Source of the DNA: Lonicera japonica
Lineage: Eukaryota; Streptophyta; Magnoliopsida; Dipsacales; Caprifoliaceae
Direction: 5' to 3'
NCBI GenBank assembly: GCA_021464415.1
Contig: CM038470.1
Coordinates: 32,974,122 to 33,038,121, forward strand
DNA: 64,000 bases
Shown one piece after another: positions 11,916 through 24,279 of the stretch (within the stretch, counting starts at the first letter, position 1; the number at the start of each line of letters is the position of its first letter). The notes under the pieces are model-generated. The model was not told the origin of the DNA and ran no database searches. It saw only the letters and a program-made list of their open reading frames with translations. The translations under genes were made by a program, and so were the position numbers.

Positions 11916-14283
11916 TGTTGTACTCTTGTTTTGATTTTACAATCTTAAAATTTACGATCATGTTTATCTATCAAGGAACCGGTCTTAATATTATAGTTAT
12001 TGGAAAAATTGGATGTGCACATTTCTACAAACTAATGACTTTGAACAATGGAGGGTTACACTTGTTGAACCCTATGAGATTAGCAAAACCAATGAAATGG
12101 GTAATGTTCTCCCTAAGTCAATTTCTGAATATAATAAGCATGACATTAAGAAAATCCAATTCAATGCTAAAGCTTTAAATTCTCTACATTGTGCCTAAGC
12201 ATAGAATAATACAACAAAATCTCTAGTTGTAAAATCGCCAAAGATATATAAGATAAACTTGAAGTTGCCTATGAGGGAACCTCCCAAGTTAAGGATGACA
12301 AAATTAATATGCTTGTTCATGACTATGAATTGTTCAAGATAGAGCTTAATGAATCTCTTGCCTCTATGTATAGTAGATTATCTATTATTACTAATGTTTT
12401 AGATCTTCTTGGTAAAATTTACTCTAATGAAGACAAAATTCGAAAGATTCTTAGAATTCTTCCCAAGAAATGGAGACCAAAAGTGATGGCAATTCAAGAA
12501 GCCAAGAACCTCAAGACTCTTAACATCAACGAACTCGTGCGTTCTCTCAAAACCCATGAGAAAGAGTTGGAAATAGAATAAGAGGTTGATTCTAAAGCTA
12601 AAAAGACTCTAGCTCTCAAAGCAAGTCAACGAGAGGATGATAAGGAGTCAATGGGAGGAGATGAAGACATGGCTCTTCTATCTAAGAAATTCATGAAATT
12701 TCTAGCTAAGAAGAAAAGTTATCAAGAAAAATGAAACAACTATGGTTCCTCATCAAGGAGAAACAATGATCGATCAACTCAACCAAGAGTTGAGAATGAA
12801 GAAGTGAAGAAATATTTCCATTGCCATGAACCGGAGCATTTCAAAACCAATTACCTGGCTAGAAGAAAAGAGAAAATAGATAAGAAGGATAAAGTGTTCA
12901 AGCAAGTAAAACACACCCTCAAAGGTACATGGAATGACTCCGAATGAGGCGAGTCCGACGCCAACTCTAGCAACGAGAAAACGGTAAATCTTTACCTTAT
13001 AGCAAAGGATGGTGATGTAGACTCTAACTATGATTCATTTAGTGATAATGATGCTTTTATTAATAATGATGCATATAATGAGAATGAATATGATGAATTG
13101 TATGAGATGTTTGAGGAATTGCATAACAAATTTGAAAATCTCTCTAAGAAATATGTAAGCCTCAAAAAGGATAGCTCAACAATTTCTAGCAAGTGTGAAA
13201 TTCTTGAAAAGGAAAATGTTATTTTAAAAAATAAAGTCAAAACTTTGATGAAAAAAAATGAGAAGGAAACTCCAAACACACCTACTTTAAAAAATGTTAA
13301 ATTGAAGGATCAAGTGGATGACTTGACCAATAGTCTAACCAAGTGCACAAATGAAAAGAATAACTTGGATAAACTATTGGGAATGTAAAGGTGTGTTTTT
13401 GATAAAGCCGGTTTGTGTTACAATCAAATTGACAATAAAAAGATTATAAAAAAAATTTCAAAACATATACACCGCATAATTTTACTCATCTTTGCTCATA
13501 TTGTGGTAGAAATACTCACTATGTGGATTCTTGTTTCTATAAAAATGAGGGCTTTCCAAAGAAGAAACTTTCTTGGGTTCCAAAAGAAACCATTATGTAT
13601 GCTAACCCAAAGGGATCAAACACATTTTGGGTACCAAATGAGAAGTTACTTAAAGTTATGATGTAGGTGTGCTTAAAAGCTAGAGGAAGCAAAACCAAGT
13701 GGTTCCTAGATAGCGGTTGTTTTAACCACATGAAAGGAGACAAGAAGAACTTCTTAAGTCTCATTCCCAAGCAAGGAGGGAATGTAACTTTTGGAGACAA
13801 CGCCAAGGGTAAAATCATCAGTATAGGTAAGGTTGGTAAAAATTCTACTTATATTGATAATATTCTCTTGGTTGAAGGTTTTAAAGCATAATTTACTTAA
13901 TATTAGTCAATTGTGTGATAAATTTTATGAAATTATTTTTAAATTTGATCATTGCATTGTTAAGAATGTTAGTGATGATTCCATCTTACTTGTTGCATAT
14001 AGGACTAACAATGTGTATACTCTTGAGCTTGATAATTTGTCTCAACAAGATTTTAAGTGCTTATCCACTATTAATGATGTTTCTTGGTTATGACATAGAA
14101 GATTATGATATGATAATATGGACTTGATTTACACTTTATTTAAGAGAGAATTAGTTAAAAGATTGCCTAAAATCAAATTTGTTAAGGATAAAATTTATGA
14201 TGCATGTCAACTTGGTAAACAACATAAGTCTGCATTTAAATCTAAGAAGGATGTTAATACAATTAGACCTCTTGATATGTTAC
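11916..14283 (+). pseudogene. Decayed copia gag-protease-integrase fragment
   Basis: Pieces of a copia polyprotein lie in the right order on the + strand but in shifting frames. A gag domain (12309-12581: ILRILPKKWRPKV, SLKTHEKELE) comes first. Next is a zinc-knuckle remnant near 12810-12860 (FHCHEPEHFKTNY, with two of the four ligands lost), then a coiled-coil-like acidic/lysine-rich stretch (13098-13388). A protease core (WFLDSGCFNHM, about 13700) and a GAG-pre-integrase segment (LLNISQLCDKF; CQLGKQHKSAF) follow. Stops and frameshifts separate the pieces. It ends at about 14283, where an unrelated LTR-like sequence starts, so reverse transcriptase, RNase H and the 3' LTR are missing. It cannot make a working polyprotein. 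Confidence 0.8.
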
Positions 14284-15090
14284 TGCAGACACCCCAATTT
14301 GCGAACCCCACAAGAACTCTTATATTATTACTAAGTTATTATCCATTTTTAAGCTTAAGTTTTAATTTTAGTTGTTTGGCATTTTTTAGGCTTATTTTGC
14401 ATTTTTCTTGTTTTGCCAACTTTTTTTAGATCCCACATTGGATGGGAGCTAGAAGTGAGGCCTTGGGTTTCCTTATAAATAAGGGCCTAATGCTTGTGTT
14501 TTAAGAGATGGCCAAATGAGAAGGATCATGTAAGAACTTTTTTAGCCATTGAATTCATAATTCTTATTAGTATAAGATTCTCCGACTCTTTTATTAGAGA
14601 TGTCGAGAATTATGCTCTAGTTAATTTTATTAAGTTCTTAGAAAATAAGAATCTTTTCAATATAAAGTTTATACCTAGAGTGTTAGCCCTTGTCAACGCT
14701 GGAGATTTGTCTGCTTCTCTCGTATTTATCGTCGAAAAGGCAATCATCTGACCCCCCTCTTTTAATTAAGTTTATTATATGCATACTTCTTTTATTTTAA
14801 TTAACTTTATTTTATATATATATATATATATATATACACTTGTTTAATTTTAGTTTATGATATGCATGCTTGTCTTATTTTTATTAAGCTTATTATATAC
14901 GTACTTGTTTTAAGTTTACTATATATGTCTTTATTTTTAAAGTTTATTATCTGTAGACTTATTTAAATAAGTTTATTATATATGTACTTGTTTAATTTCT
15001 CGGAAATATTATAAGTGAGTATGGAGTTGGCTTACTTGGGCCAACATAAACCGAAAGCATTTACTTCTACTATCATCTGACCCCTTCTTT
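14284..15090 (+). mobile_element. LTR-like segment 1, possibly gypsy/Tat
   Basis: It begins TGCAGACACCCCAATTTGCG exactly where the copia coding sequence stops. A promoter-like TATAAATAAGGGCC lies near 14474. Its tail (about 14980-15075: ACTTGTTTAATTTCTCGG, GGAGTTGGCTTACTTGGGCC, AAACCGAAAGCATTTACTTC) is repeated at 15898-15995. Clear LTR ends or coding domains are absent. The family assignment is an inference from wording and layout. Confidence 0.45.
14812..14837. repeat. (TA)n microsatellite
   Basis: An uninterrupted TA run of about 12 units. Confidence 0.85.
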
Positions 15091-16010
15091 TAATTAACTT
15101 TATTATATGAATACTTGTTTATTATTTTAATTGAGTTTATTATTTGCGTGCGTACTTGCTTAATATTAATTAAAGGTCTATTTTCTATATTAGAAACTCC
15201 CATAAAAATTCACATCGATTCCGGAACTCACCACACTTTAGTGCACCCTACTAGATGGGTTTGTCGCACGACAAACCCAATGCAAATACAATTTATCGCA
15301 CGACAAACCCATCTGTCGCACGATAAAGCTTGTTATGTCGTGTGACAAACCCTCCAAACACCAACCAACTACTTTCTGACACATCAGTCAATCAGAACTA
15401 TCACTTCAGTCGTTTGTTGCACGATATATATATATGTCGCGCGACAATCGTCCCACTGTTGCAATATGTCGCGTGACAATCACTCCCGAGTACTATAAAT
15501 AGGTCAACACCCCCATGGGTTCAAGGCAACGATTCCCCACCACAAAGGACACGGTTTTGACACTAAAAATTCTTATTTTTCTATTACATTTCTAATCTTT
15601 GAGCCTTTTTGGAAGCACCTTTGACAACATTTATTTCTGCAAGAGTCTCAAATCTAATCTTGGCACCCAGAGTGCCACCTTCTAGAGTCAGACCGCTAAA
15701 ATATTTCAAAGAGAAAAGCTAATCTCCGCCGAAGGTCTTCTCTACCGTATTATATTTTTTCTCTTTTATTCTTATATATGTCGTCGGAAAAGTAACTAAA
15801 ATCTCTTCTAGTAATCAAATAATATATCTGCATACTAGTTTTATTATACTTTATTTAGTAATCATAGATTTGTTTAATTTTTAATTAAGTTTATTATATA
15901 TACATACTTGTTTAATTTCTCGAAAGTACTATAAGTGGGAAGGGAGTTGGCTTGCTTGGGCCAATATAAACCGAAATCATTTACTTCGACCTTCCTCGTT
16001 TTAATTTTAA
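15091..16010 (+). mobile_element. LTR-like segment 2 with TGTCGCACGACA dyad array
   Basis: Seven copies of a TGTCGYRYGACA dyad lie between 15261 and 15479, directly followed by TATAAATA at 15494-15501. A leader-like stretch ends in the same ACTTGTTTAATTTCTCG block as segment 1. The GTATTAT and GTCGTCGGAAAAG wording corresponds to GTATTTATCGTCGAAAAGG of segment 1. It appears to be a related LTR with a different U3. No coding sequence is attached. Confidence 0.45.
15261..15479. promoter_or_regulatory. Array of seven TGTCGCACGACA-type dyads upstream of a TATA box
   Basis: Copies start near 15261, 15293, 15313, 15335, 15415, 15435 and 15466. The copy at 15436-15447 (TGTCGCGCGACA) is a perfect palindrome. 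The last copy is about 15 bases from TATAAATA. The position suggests transcription-factor sites of an LTR promoter, but no factor is known to me. Confidence 0.55.
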
Positions 16011-16819
16011 TTAAGTTTATTATTTGTAGACTCTTTATATCTGTTGTTCTGTCAACTTTTTAGCTAGATAAACTTATTGTCAAGTTACTAATATTTTATC
16101 TTTCTCAAACAAAATCAACTTGATAAAATATTGATAAAATTATTTGTAAAACCAAAAGAAGTAAGACCATTTATCATCCGGTTAAAACCAAGTTTTTAAA
16201 ACCCGGATTGATAAAGCTTACTTAGGAATTAAATTCAGATATATTTTGTCTTCTATATAGATTGTAATGTATCTGATACACTCTCTTCAAGAGTTCAATT
16301 CCATATCAAATCAATTCCAATAAGATCCGATCTTTTATAAATTAACCAAACTAGCTAATTGATATTGTTATCTGAAAAAATAATACTAAATCACTTTTTT
16401 TTTTCAAAAATAGATAAGATAAACTTTTGTCACTAGTAATCCGATTTCGACAAAACCAAAACATCGGATCACGGAATACAAGGTTTTCATCCATTTTCTC
16501 GTTTTTTTTAAATCAGGTTTTCTTGAATTATTTTCAGAAAGTAATAGAATATCAATAAAAGCATTCAAGTTTTTCAACAAAGAATAAACATATAAGACCA
16601 CTAGAAACAGAAAGGATGGAACGGGTGCTTAACACCTTCCCAATCCGTAACATAATTCCCAAACCCTATAGAATTCTGATTTCGTAGACAAATGTGTAAA
16701 GAAATGCTTATCTGTAACCTTTTCGCTTACACAACTATTTTGTCCATTTTCTCGTAAAATTTACTGGTGACTCTAAACGAACCCTCTTACATCTAGAAAA
16801 ATGATAAAGGGACACCCGA
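16011..16819. other. Unclassified retroelement-like DNA
   Basis: No protein motif was found. The phrase GGTGCTTAACACCTTCCC near 16626 and TGGTGACTCT near 16766 resemble leader/PBS-proximal wording of Tat-type gypsy elements, which fits the LTR-like segments to the left. This is only a suggestion. Confidence 0.3.
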
Positions 16820-16856
16820 TATGAATTATCAACACATAAAAAAAATAATGCATGTC

Positions 16857-17340
16857 TATTGCTTCATTAAAACCTTGTCAAGTAACAAAAATCCTGTGAA
16901 AAAAAATAACCTTGATCAAAGAAAAAAAAAACAATATTATGACAATTATGTTAGACTTCCTCCATTGAGTCTATACGTTCATTTGATCCTTAGTTATATC
17001 AATAGGGTTTGCACATATCGTTACCTCGTTAAAAACCTTACCACGTAGCAAAACTCAGTGGGAAAAATGAACTTTGGTCTAAGAAAAAGAGTATAATGTA
17101 ATATTATGTGGATGTTAGACTCCCCCTCAAGTCTACACCTCCCCCTGATGTTTACATTAATAAAGGAATTTGAAAAGCTTACACACGAATCGTTACCTCG
17201 TTAAAAAACCTTACCAAGTAACAAAACCATGTGGAAAAAATAACATTGGTCGAAGGAAAATAGTAAAACGCGATCGATGACCTATATGTGTTAAACTTCT
17301 CCTTAAGTCTTCACTCGCCCTGGTCCTTACATCGATCAAG
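16857..17340 (-). repeat. Three-copy 160-170 bp tandem repeat in the 3' tail of the copia element
   Basis: The words CGTTACCTCGTTAAAAACC, TTACCAAGTAACAAAACC and GTGGGAAAAA recur near 16865, 17020 and 17192, each followed by TTAGACT-C-CC-TAAGTCT-like text. Similar tandem blocks sit between pol and the 3' LTR in related copia elements. It is not coding. Confidence 0.65.
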
Positions 17341-19110
17341 GGAGTTTGGAAAGCCTAGACATTCCTATGTTTTTCATATGTTTCTCAAATATAGCCTTAG
17401 ACAAAGATTTGGTAAACAAATATGTTACATTCTCCTCAAATCTTACTTGATTCAGTTGAATCTTGAGAAGAGCATGTTGTTGTTGATTATAGAATAAGTT
17501 TGGAGATATATGTTTTGTATTATCACCCTTGATATAACCTAGCTTCATGTGTTCGATGCAAGCGGCATTGTCTTCATAAATGCAAGTAGGCTCTTCAGTG
17601 GTAGAACTCAAATCACTAGTCCCTCGAATATATGTAATGATAGCCCTTAATCATATACACTCACGAACCGCCTCATGCAGAACGATGATCTCAGAGTGGT
17701 TCAAGGAGGTAGCTACAAGAGTTTAGTTGGTTGATCTCCAAGATACTGATGTATTATCAATAATGAATACATAACCAATTTGGGAATAACCTTTATGTGG
17801 GTCAAAAAGGTACCTTGCATCAACAAAACTAAGTAAAATATCATTTGGGGTTTCAATATAGGGGCTATCCTTTTCGACATTAACACTTACTTCAGAGATT
17901 ATCGTACAATCTGCAAGTACTTTTGCCTCTATGTAGGGAAAGAACAGTTCTAAGTCAATGGTTCTTTTTAAATATTGAAAAATACTCTTAATATTGTTCC
18001 AATGACGCTGTATTGGCGCTGAGCTTAATCTAGCTGACAAGTTCATTAAGAATGCTATGTCTGGTCGAGTACATTGGGTCAAATACAATAATACGCCTAT
18101 TGCACTTAAATAAGGAATTTTAGATCCTAACACCTCTTCGTCATATTCCTTTGGACGAACAGATCTTTTCTTAGATCCAAACTTCGACCGAGCATGGGAA
18201 TGCTAGCAGGATATGTTTTGTCCACGTTGAATCGCCTGAGCATCTTTTGGACATACGCAGACTGGTGGATTAATATTTCACAAGCTCGATGTTCTAGTTC
18301 AAGACCTAGACATAATCAAGTTTTTCCAAGATCTTTTATTGCAAATTCCGATTTTAAGTAGCTAGTGGTTTCTCTTATTTCATCAAAAGTACCTATTATG
18401 TTCATGTCATCGACATATACAGCTACAATTGTGAATTCGAACTTATTTTCTTTATGAATACCCAGGGGCATAATTCATCGTTCTTATATCCCTTCCCAAT
18501 CAAGTAGTCACTTAGAGGGGTATACCACATCCGTTCAGATTATTTTTATCCGTAAAGTGAGCGTTTCAACCTAATTGCAAACGCATTCCGTGGTTTAGAG
18601 TCACTTAACTTAGGCAATGTAAGGCCATCAGGCACTTTTATATATATCTCTGAATCAAGATCCCCATAGAGATATGCAGTAACCACATCTATGAGCTTCA
18701 TTTCAAATCCTTCAGACACTACCAAGCTAACTAAGTAGCAAAATGTTATAACATCTATTACGGGAGAGTATGTCTCCTCGTAGTCAATTCCAGGGTGTTA
18801 TGAGAAACCTTGCATCACAAGGTAAGCTTTGTACCTTAGACCTTCATTCTTCTCATTATGCTTTCTGACAAATACTCATTTATATCATATAGGCTTTATA
18901 CTTAGTAGGGTTAACACTACCGGACCAAATACCTATCTTTTTTGTCAGAAAATCTAGTTCTGCCTGGATTCCTTCTTTCCATTTAGGCCAATCTGCTCTT
19001 TTTTTACATTCTGTAATATAGAGCGATGTTCAACATCATCGTGCTCTATGATTTCTTGAGCAACAGTGTATGCAAATATATCATAAATATATATATGGAA
19101 AATATTTTCA
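17336..19110 (-). pseudogene. Copia reverse transcriptase and RNase H remnant
   Basis: Read on the minus strand, the RT catalytic motif YVDD is encoded at 18406-18417. Downstream, PYLSAIGVLLYLTQCTRPDI (17723-18133) and IYEDNAACIEHMKLGYIKG with HISPNLFY (17336-17611) are the typical copia RT-RNase H connection and RNase H. The stretch 18134-19110 is split by several stops and frameshifts. The enzyme would copy the element RNA into DNA, but this copy cannot. Confidence 0.85.
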
Positions 19111-19144
19111 TCAACTTATATGCCCTCTCATAATCCATTAAGAT

Positions 19145-19708
19145 TTATTTGTTCTCTAGAATCATTTTAAATATCGGAGCGTCTTCTAGCACTGATTCAT
19201 GGACATAACTATAATCAGAAATAATCTCATAAGAGGGGTTCTTTTCATTAATGATTAATGGGGCGATTTGTGCCTTACTTTCCCTTTTTTCCTTGGGTGA
19301 GTGTCCGTCGAACCAAGTGGCCTCCCCCATCTTCCTTTGGGGAGCCACGGCATTAGTTACACTTCCACTAAGTGTTGTTGCATCATCTATGTCTGCGATG
19401 TCGTACCCCTTATTGGGGACTTCTAACCTTACATGCATATTTGCAGATGGTATATGTGATCTCGTCACTTTTGCGATATCAGAAAACACATTAGGCATCA
19501 AATCTGCTACATTCTGAAGATCAATTATTCTTTTACATTGTGAAATGCGGGGATCAAAATAAGACAGGGTGGGAACAAACCATGACAATTCATGTCGTTC
19601 CCTTGAAAAATCATTTTTCCTATCTCCCCCTAACGACGAGAAAACTATTTCTTCGCAGTGACAATCCGCAAATTTAGCGATAAAGAGATCGCCTGTCAAA
19701 GTTTCCAA
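19145..19708 (-). pseudogene. Copia polyprotein linker (integrase C-terminal side)
   Basis: This is a 187-codon open stretch between integrase and RT. It includes ESPTI-like sequence just upstream on the element and the RKNDFSRERHELSWFVPTLS and YFDPRISQCKRIIDLQNVAD stretches, typical of the variable region after the copia integrase core. It is open but isolated by stops on both sides. Confidence 0.7.
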
Positions 19709-19959
19709 ATAGCGGATAATTGTTGGGGATTCATATCCAACATAAATACCTAATCGTCTCTAAGGACCCATTTTATTACGATGTGGGGGCACAATTAGCA
19801 CATATATTGTTGAGCCAAATATGCGTAAGTATGAAATGTCAAGCTCATATTCAGTTACCAACTAGTACACAGAAAATGGTTGATTAATAGTGGGTCTGAA
19901 ACGAATAAATAAAGTTGTGTGTAATATTGCATAACCCTAGACAGACATAGGCAATTTGG

Positions 19960-20300
19960 TGCGCATAACCAATGCCCTAACCACCATTTATAACCTTTTG
20001 ATGGTGGCTTCTATGAGACCATTTTGTGTATGCACATAGGGGACAAGATGCTCTACATCGATCCCAATAGATATGCAATAATCATTAAATGCTTTAGATG
20101 TAAACTCTCCAGCATTGTCAAACCTTATAGACTTGATAGGATGATCAGGGTTGTGAGCCCTTAAACGTATAATATGTGCTAGGAGTTTTGCAAATGTAGC
20201 ATTTCTTGTGGATAATAATGCGACGTGTGATCACCATGTCGAAGCATCCACCAGAACTATAAAGTGCTTTAATGGTCCGCATTCTGGATGGATAAGTCCA
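19960..20300 (-). pseudogene. Copia integrase core remnant
   Basis: Minus-strand translation gives IRFDNAGEFTSKAFNDYC and VEHLVPYVHTQNGLIEATIK, the second Asp and Glu regions of the DDE integrase fold. Stops interrupt it. It sits in the expected position between GAG-pre-integrase and RT. Confidence 0.8.
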
Positions 20301-20461
20301 CAAATATATCTTTGAATCCTTTGTAAGAATGTGATATTTTATTTTATATCTTTAGCATAGGAAGGTCTTGATCATGTTTTTGCTAAAGAGCAGGTTTTGC
20401 AAAATGAGTGATGTACTTTTGACATGGTCAAAGAGGCATAATGGGATAGGGGTATTGTTTC

Positions 20462-20731
20462 TTATACTTTAAAAGGTAAGTTATATTTTTTTAGCAGTAT
20501 TAGAATCGACACCTTACAGTGTGGCGAATTTTGTCCCATTTTATTTTTTACTCGAAATAAGAGATGATCGTATGAGTTCTTTAAAATACGGATCATCATG
20601 TCATGACTAGGATGTCCTAGGCAGTCGTGCCAAAGCTTGTATGATTCAGTGTCCCACATTTCATTAGTGGTGACAGCATACAATTCAATGATCCGAATAG
20701 TAGTGAAGTACAATCCACTAAATCGACTCAT
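20462..20731 (-). pseudogene. GAG-pre-integrase (zinc-binding) segment
   Basis: LWHDCLGHPSHDMMIRILKN is the conserved H-x(4)-H start of the copia integrase zinc-binding domain. The open stretch is 89 codons and is out of frame with the core below. Confidence 0.8.
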
Positions 20732-21004
20732 TAGTTTCTCTAAAATACGTTTCTTACCACATTCATTATAGGCAATATAAAAGTATTCTATTTCATTCTC
20801 ACAGTGAGGTAATATTAGGCAGATTCAAAGATTTGAACGATAAGATATAACATTCAATAATTTTTAAATCTAATATCTTTAATAAAAAAAATTGTTTATG
20901 TACCTTAAAGGTTGGGCGACGAGAGAGGAGATCAATGGTAATGGTGGCCGGCAGCTAGGGTTTTCTCAAGGTTAGGGTTATTAGCTCTGAGCGTGCTAAT
21001 AACG

Positions 21005-21187
21005 TGTTACGGGAACAACTATCTTGTGTCTTTCATTAGAAAATCCCTTTAAATAGGGCATGAATACAATAGTATAAAGGGTTTATAAGGAATCCCAATG
21101 TGGTCCATAATACATGGTTTACACAGTAAAATCCCTAATACATATTATATCTAGACGATAACACACTATGTGTAATTTCTTTCAACA
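21005..21187 (-). mobile_element. 5' LTR of the minus-strand copia element
   Basis: On the minus strand it begins TGTTGAAAGAAATTACACA and ends GTTCCCGTAACA, giving TG...CA ends. A TATTTAAAGGG box lies near 21045. It is followed by CGTTATTAGCACG and the leader. Length is 183 bp. Confidence 0.7.
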
Positions 21188-21644
21188 CAACATGCATTTT
21201 AAGTAATTTTAGTTGTTCAATTGTCTTGTTTCTAATGAAAGTTTAGCTAGACCTTTCAAAAAAAATAATGTTCTTATGAAATTTATCTGCTTGACAGTAA
21301 CTTATTGTGTCGTGTTAAGGTGGAGGCAAACTTAACCCACATGGCCGTATATGTTATGATAAGACACTAAACTGACATGAATCGACCCGTTGCCTAGTCA
21401 AAATAAAATTCACACTGAATAATTATATATTTGTTTCAAAAGAAAATTTTAATGAACTGTCTAACTTTTCATTAAAAAAAATTAATTACATAAACTAACA
21501 TTATAAAATCATTATTTCAGGAGCTTCATAAAATATAGAAAAAGTAAAGAATGAATAAACGCTTAAAATGAGAGAGATGGCGAAGTATCATAAAATGGGG
21601 GATAGGAGAAAGAGAAGAAGAAATCCGGATTTAAAATAATAGGG
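21188..21644. other. Spacer between two retroelements
   Basis: No gene. Words such as GTGTCGTGTTAAG and CATGAATCGACCCGTTG suggest an old repeat fragment that could not be classified. Confidence 0.35.
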
Positions 21645-23207
21645 TGTCTTGACCTTGTAGGTCTTAATCTTATTTTGATAATAACAATAACTTAATCATG
21701 TGTAGTTTAATATGTTTCTTAAATTAAGTTTATAGTTCATTTACTTGGAAATTCAAGAAGAGCGTGATTTGTACATAGAAAGCATGCCACTTGACAAGGA
21801 ACATTCAATCCATATCTAATCAAGTCAACATTGCATTGGACAAGATAAGGAAGATCAATCTCATCATAATGCAATTTATGAAGATCAAGATTAAAGCTTC
21901 AAAGCAAAAGCTTCAAGTGAAAATCAATTGAAGAAACAAACCGAAGCATTCAAAGACTCGACTATTCGTCAATTAAGTGAGTGTTTAGGATTTATGTAAA
22001 GTTTCTTGATTGATCATTTTTATAGCTCATACATGCTCATACATCTTCATAGATTGATTGCAAACAAACTTGAATTGAATTTCCTTTGAAAATAACTTTC
22101 TTACAAAAACCGATTTTCAAATAAATTCATATTAATTTCAAACGATCATATTTTAAGTTTTTCCGAAAATAGATGTCTTTGGAACATATTTTTTAGGTCC
22201 CAAAGCATTATAATTGATTTTGGAGCTAAATTGCAAAAGTCCGAAAATTAGAATTTTAGCCTGATGGACATAGGTCATCAGTCAACTGATAGGCTTTGCT
22301 TAGTCAACTGATGAGCTTTGCTCGATCAACTGATTAGCTTTGCTCGGTCGACTGATACCTCGAAATATAGCTATTGGATTTCTGATTTTTTTTACCATTT
22401 TTGGTACCAAATTTATACCAAACCTTTCAAACGACTATATCTTCTTTGGGACTATATACTGGACATCTAAGTCAGATTTTGACAAACTTGAACACATATA
22501 GAAACTCATTTTTCATCTATCTTCATCATTAAAAAATTCAAGAAATTATTTTGATCAATTATTCTTTATTTGAGCTATAAATCTTGATCAAACAAGATAA
22601 CTCTAGTGTGAGCTCCAATTGTATCTATTAAACACTTGATATAATTATTATTCATTGGTGTGCATCACCAAACAATTTAAAATATTCATTTATGAGAGGT
22701 TAATCTCATAGGATAACAAGGAGGTCAATTCTTGTTGAATATAGTGAGAGGTAAATCTCATAAGTTAGCAAAATGGTTTCTTGGGTGAGTATTATGAGTA
22801 CAGAAATACTTATAAAGTGTGTTAGAAGAATACACTTGTAGTGGTTTGATTTTTAACCCAAAAAAAATCGGTTTTGGTGGAACTTCTCAGGGGCACTATT
22901 CGGGCGTGGACGTATGGTCTAAACAACCGAACCGCGAGAACAAAACGATTTCGGCTCATTTGGTTTAATCTTTCTAATTCAAGCTCCTCATTTACTTGCA
23001 CTCTTATTTGTGAATTGTTCTTGTATTTGCTTGATTGAATTTCCATTTGCTTTTATATAGACTTGGTCAAGTTCTTGTGATTAATTTTGCCTATTTCCTT
23101 AATATATTTATTTAGCTAAGTTTATAACTTAAACTTTTTTTTGAAAACTTTTTAATTCCACATTTAGTTTCATAAACCCTATTCACTCTAGGGTTGATTT
23201 CTCACCA
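21645..23207 (+). mobile_element. Solo SIRE-like LTR
   Basis: It is homologous along its length to the LTR at 10505-11903, including the TTTTGATAATAACAATAAC start, the GTGAGTGTTTAGG region, TTTTTGGTACCAAA, TATATA at 22453-22458 and the AACCCTATTCACTCTAGGGT end. No PBS or coding sequence follows. Four CAACTGAT-type dyads lie at 22275-22358. A solo LTR arises by recombination between the two LTRs of an element. Flanks (TAGGG and ACGGG) match only partly. Confidence 0.7.
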
Positions 23208-23924
23208 ACGGGCTGATTTTTCAAAATAATGTGTATGAATAAATTAAAGGGAAAAGAAAAACAAATTGGGTGAGGAACAAAATTTTAACCCTTAGATCAA
23301 CATCAAGCATTTTAGACCTTTGAATATTTTTTTGTTGTAGTCACATCAAAAATTCTTCATTTCTTACTATAAATATAGATATTTCATTTACATGGACTAT
23401 TCTTTTTTCGAAATTTGCAAAAAAGAAAAAATATGTTAAAATTTTAAAATTTCACTACAAGTTTACAAAAATATTGCCTTAAAATTTACAAGTTTAATTG
23501 CAAAAAATATGAATACATGAAAATATTGTGGTCAATTATTTCTTAATTTGCGATTATATTTATTTTTAATGTAAATTTGCAAATTTAGGAGTCTAAAGAA
23601 GACTGTGTATAGTAATCTAAGTACATATTAATTGTTTTATTGAAAAAAAGGAGTAATAAATGTTACTTTATTAAAATTTTAAATTTTATTAAAATAATGC
23701 TGAATGAATATTTTTCTCTACAACAATATGACGTTGATAAAAAAAATTTGTTCAATATCATGCATTTTTCGCCTAAATTCAAACATTTTAAAGGAGGGGC
23801 ATTGACCAATAAGTACACCTCAAAATAAATATTGTCCACAAACTCTTACCCAGCCAAAAAATGACCACTAACTTATATTTTGAACTCCTAGCCAAAACTA
23901 CCCCCTCCTTCTCATTATTAGATC
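23208..23924. other. Intergenic AT-rich DNA
   Basis: No gene or named repeat was recognised. A 62-codon ORF near 23640 is low complexity. Confidence 0.45.
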
Positions 23925-24150
23925 TCCACTTTCTCTCTTTCTTTCATTTTCTCTCTTAGATTCACTTTTTTTCTCTAAAGCCTCCCATCCCTTCCCATTA
24001 CAAGATCTCCACTTTCTCTCTTTCCACTCACTCTCTCTTTCCTCCACCAGAAGCGCCGGAGCAGCAACGTCAACCACGGCGATAGAGAATGGAGATGAAG
24101 AATGGAAGTTTGTGAAAATCAGTCCGAAATGAAGATAAAGTTCGACTATC
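23925..24150. repeat. Left direct repeat flanking the satellite-like array
   Basis: A CT-rich stretch leads to AAGCGCCGGAGCAGCAACGT, then CAACCACGGCGAT and GAAGAATGGAAGTTTGTGAA. The same order recurs at 26490-26690 in the same orientation. The start is approximate because the CT-rich part is low complexity. Confidence 0.65.
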
Positions 24151-24279
24151 ATACATGGCACAAAAAAAACTTGCAATGATCAGAATTAAAGTTAAAAGAT
24201 TTGAAAATCACGAAAAAATGCAAAGATCCGAATCGAAAATCACCAAAGCAACGAATCAAACAGAGATAAATGTGAAGTT

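Larger units (their letters stand above)
16820..21187 (-). mobile_element. Decayed copia retrotransposon on the minus strand, 3' LTR missing
   Basis: Read on the minus strand, the order is a 183-bp LTR (21187-21005), leader, GAG-pre-integrase, integrase, reverse transcriptase, RNase H (to 17336) and a 3' non-coding stretch with a tandem repeat. No 3' LTR matching 21005-21187 is present below 16850, so the element is cut off there. Many stops and shifts make it inactive. The layout and the LTR-adjacent words ACACGTTATTAGCACG resemble the short-LTR (Retrofit-type) copia group. Confidence 0.8.

Noticed and set aside
15259..15480. CRISPR-like spaced palindromic repeats
   Set aside because: Eukaryotic LTR promoter context, irregular spacing and no cas genes.
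16568..16585. Candidate 3' LTR edge (TTTTTCAACA) for the minus-strand copia
   Set aside because: No further similarity to the LTR at 21005-21187.
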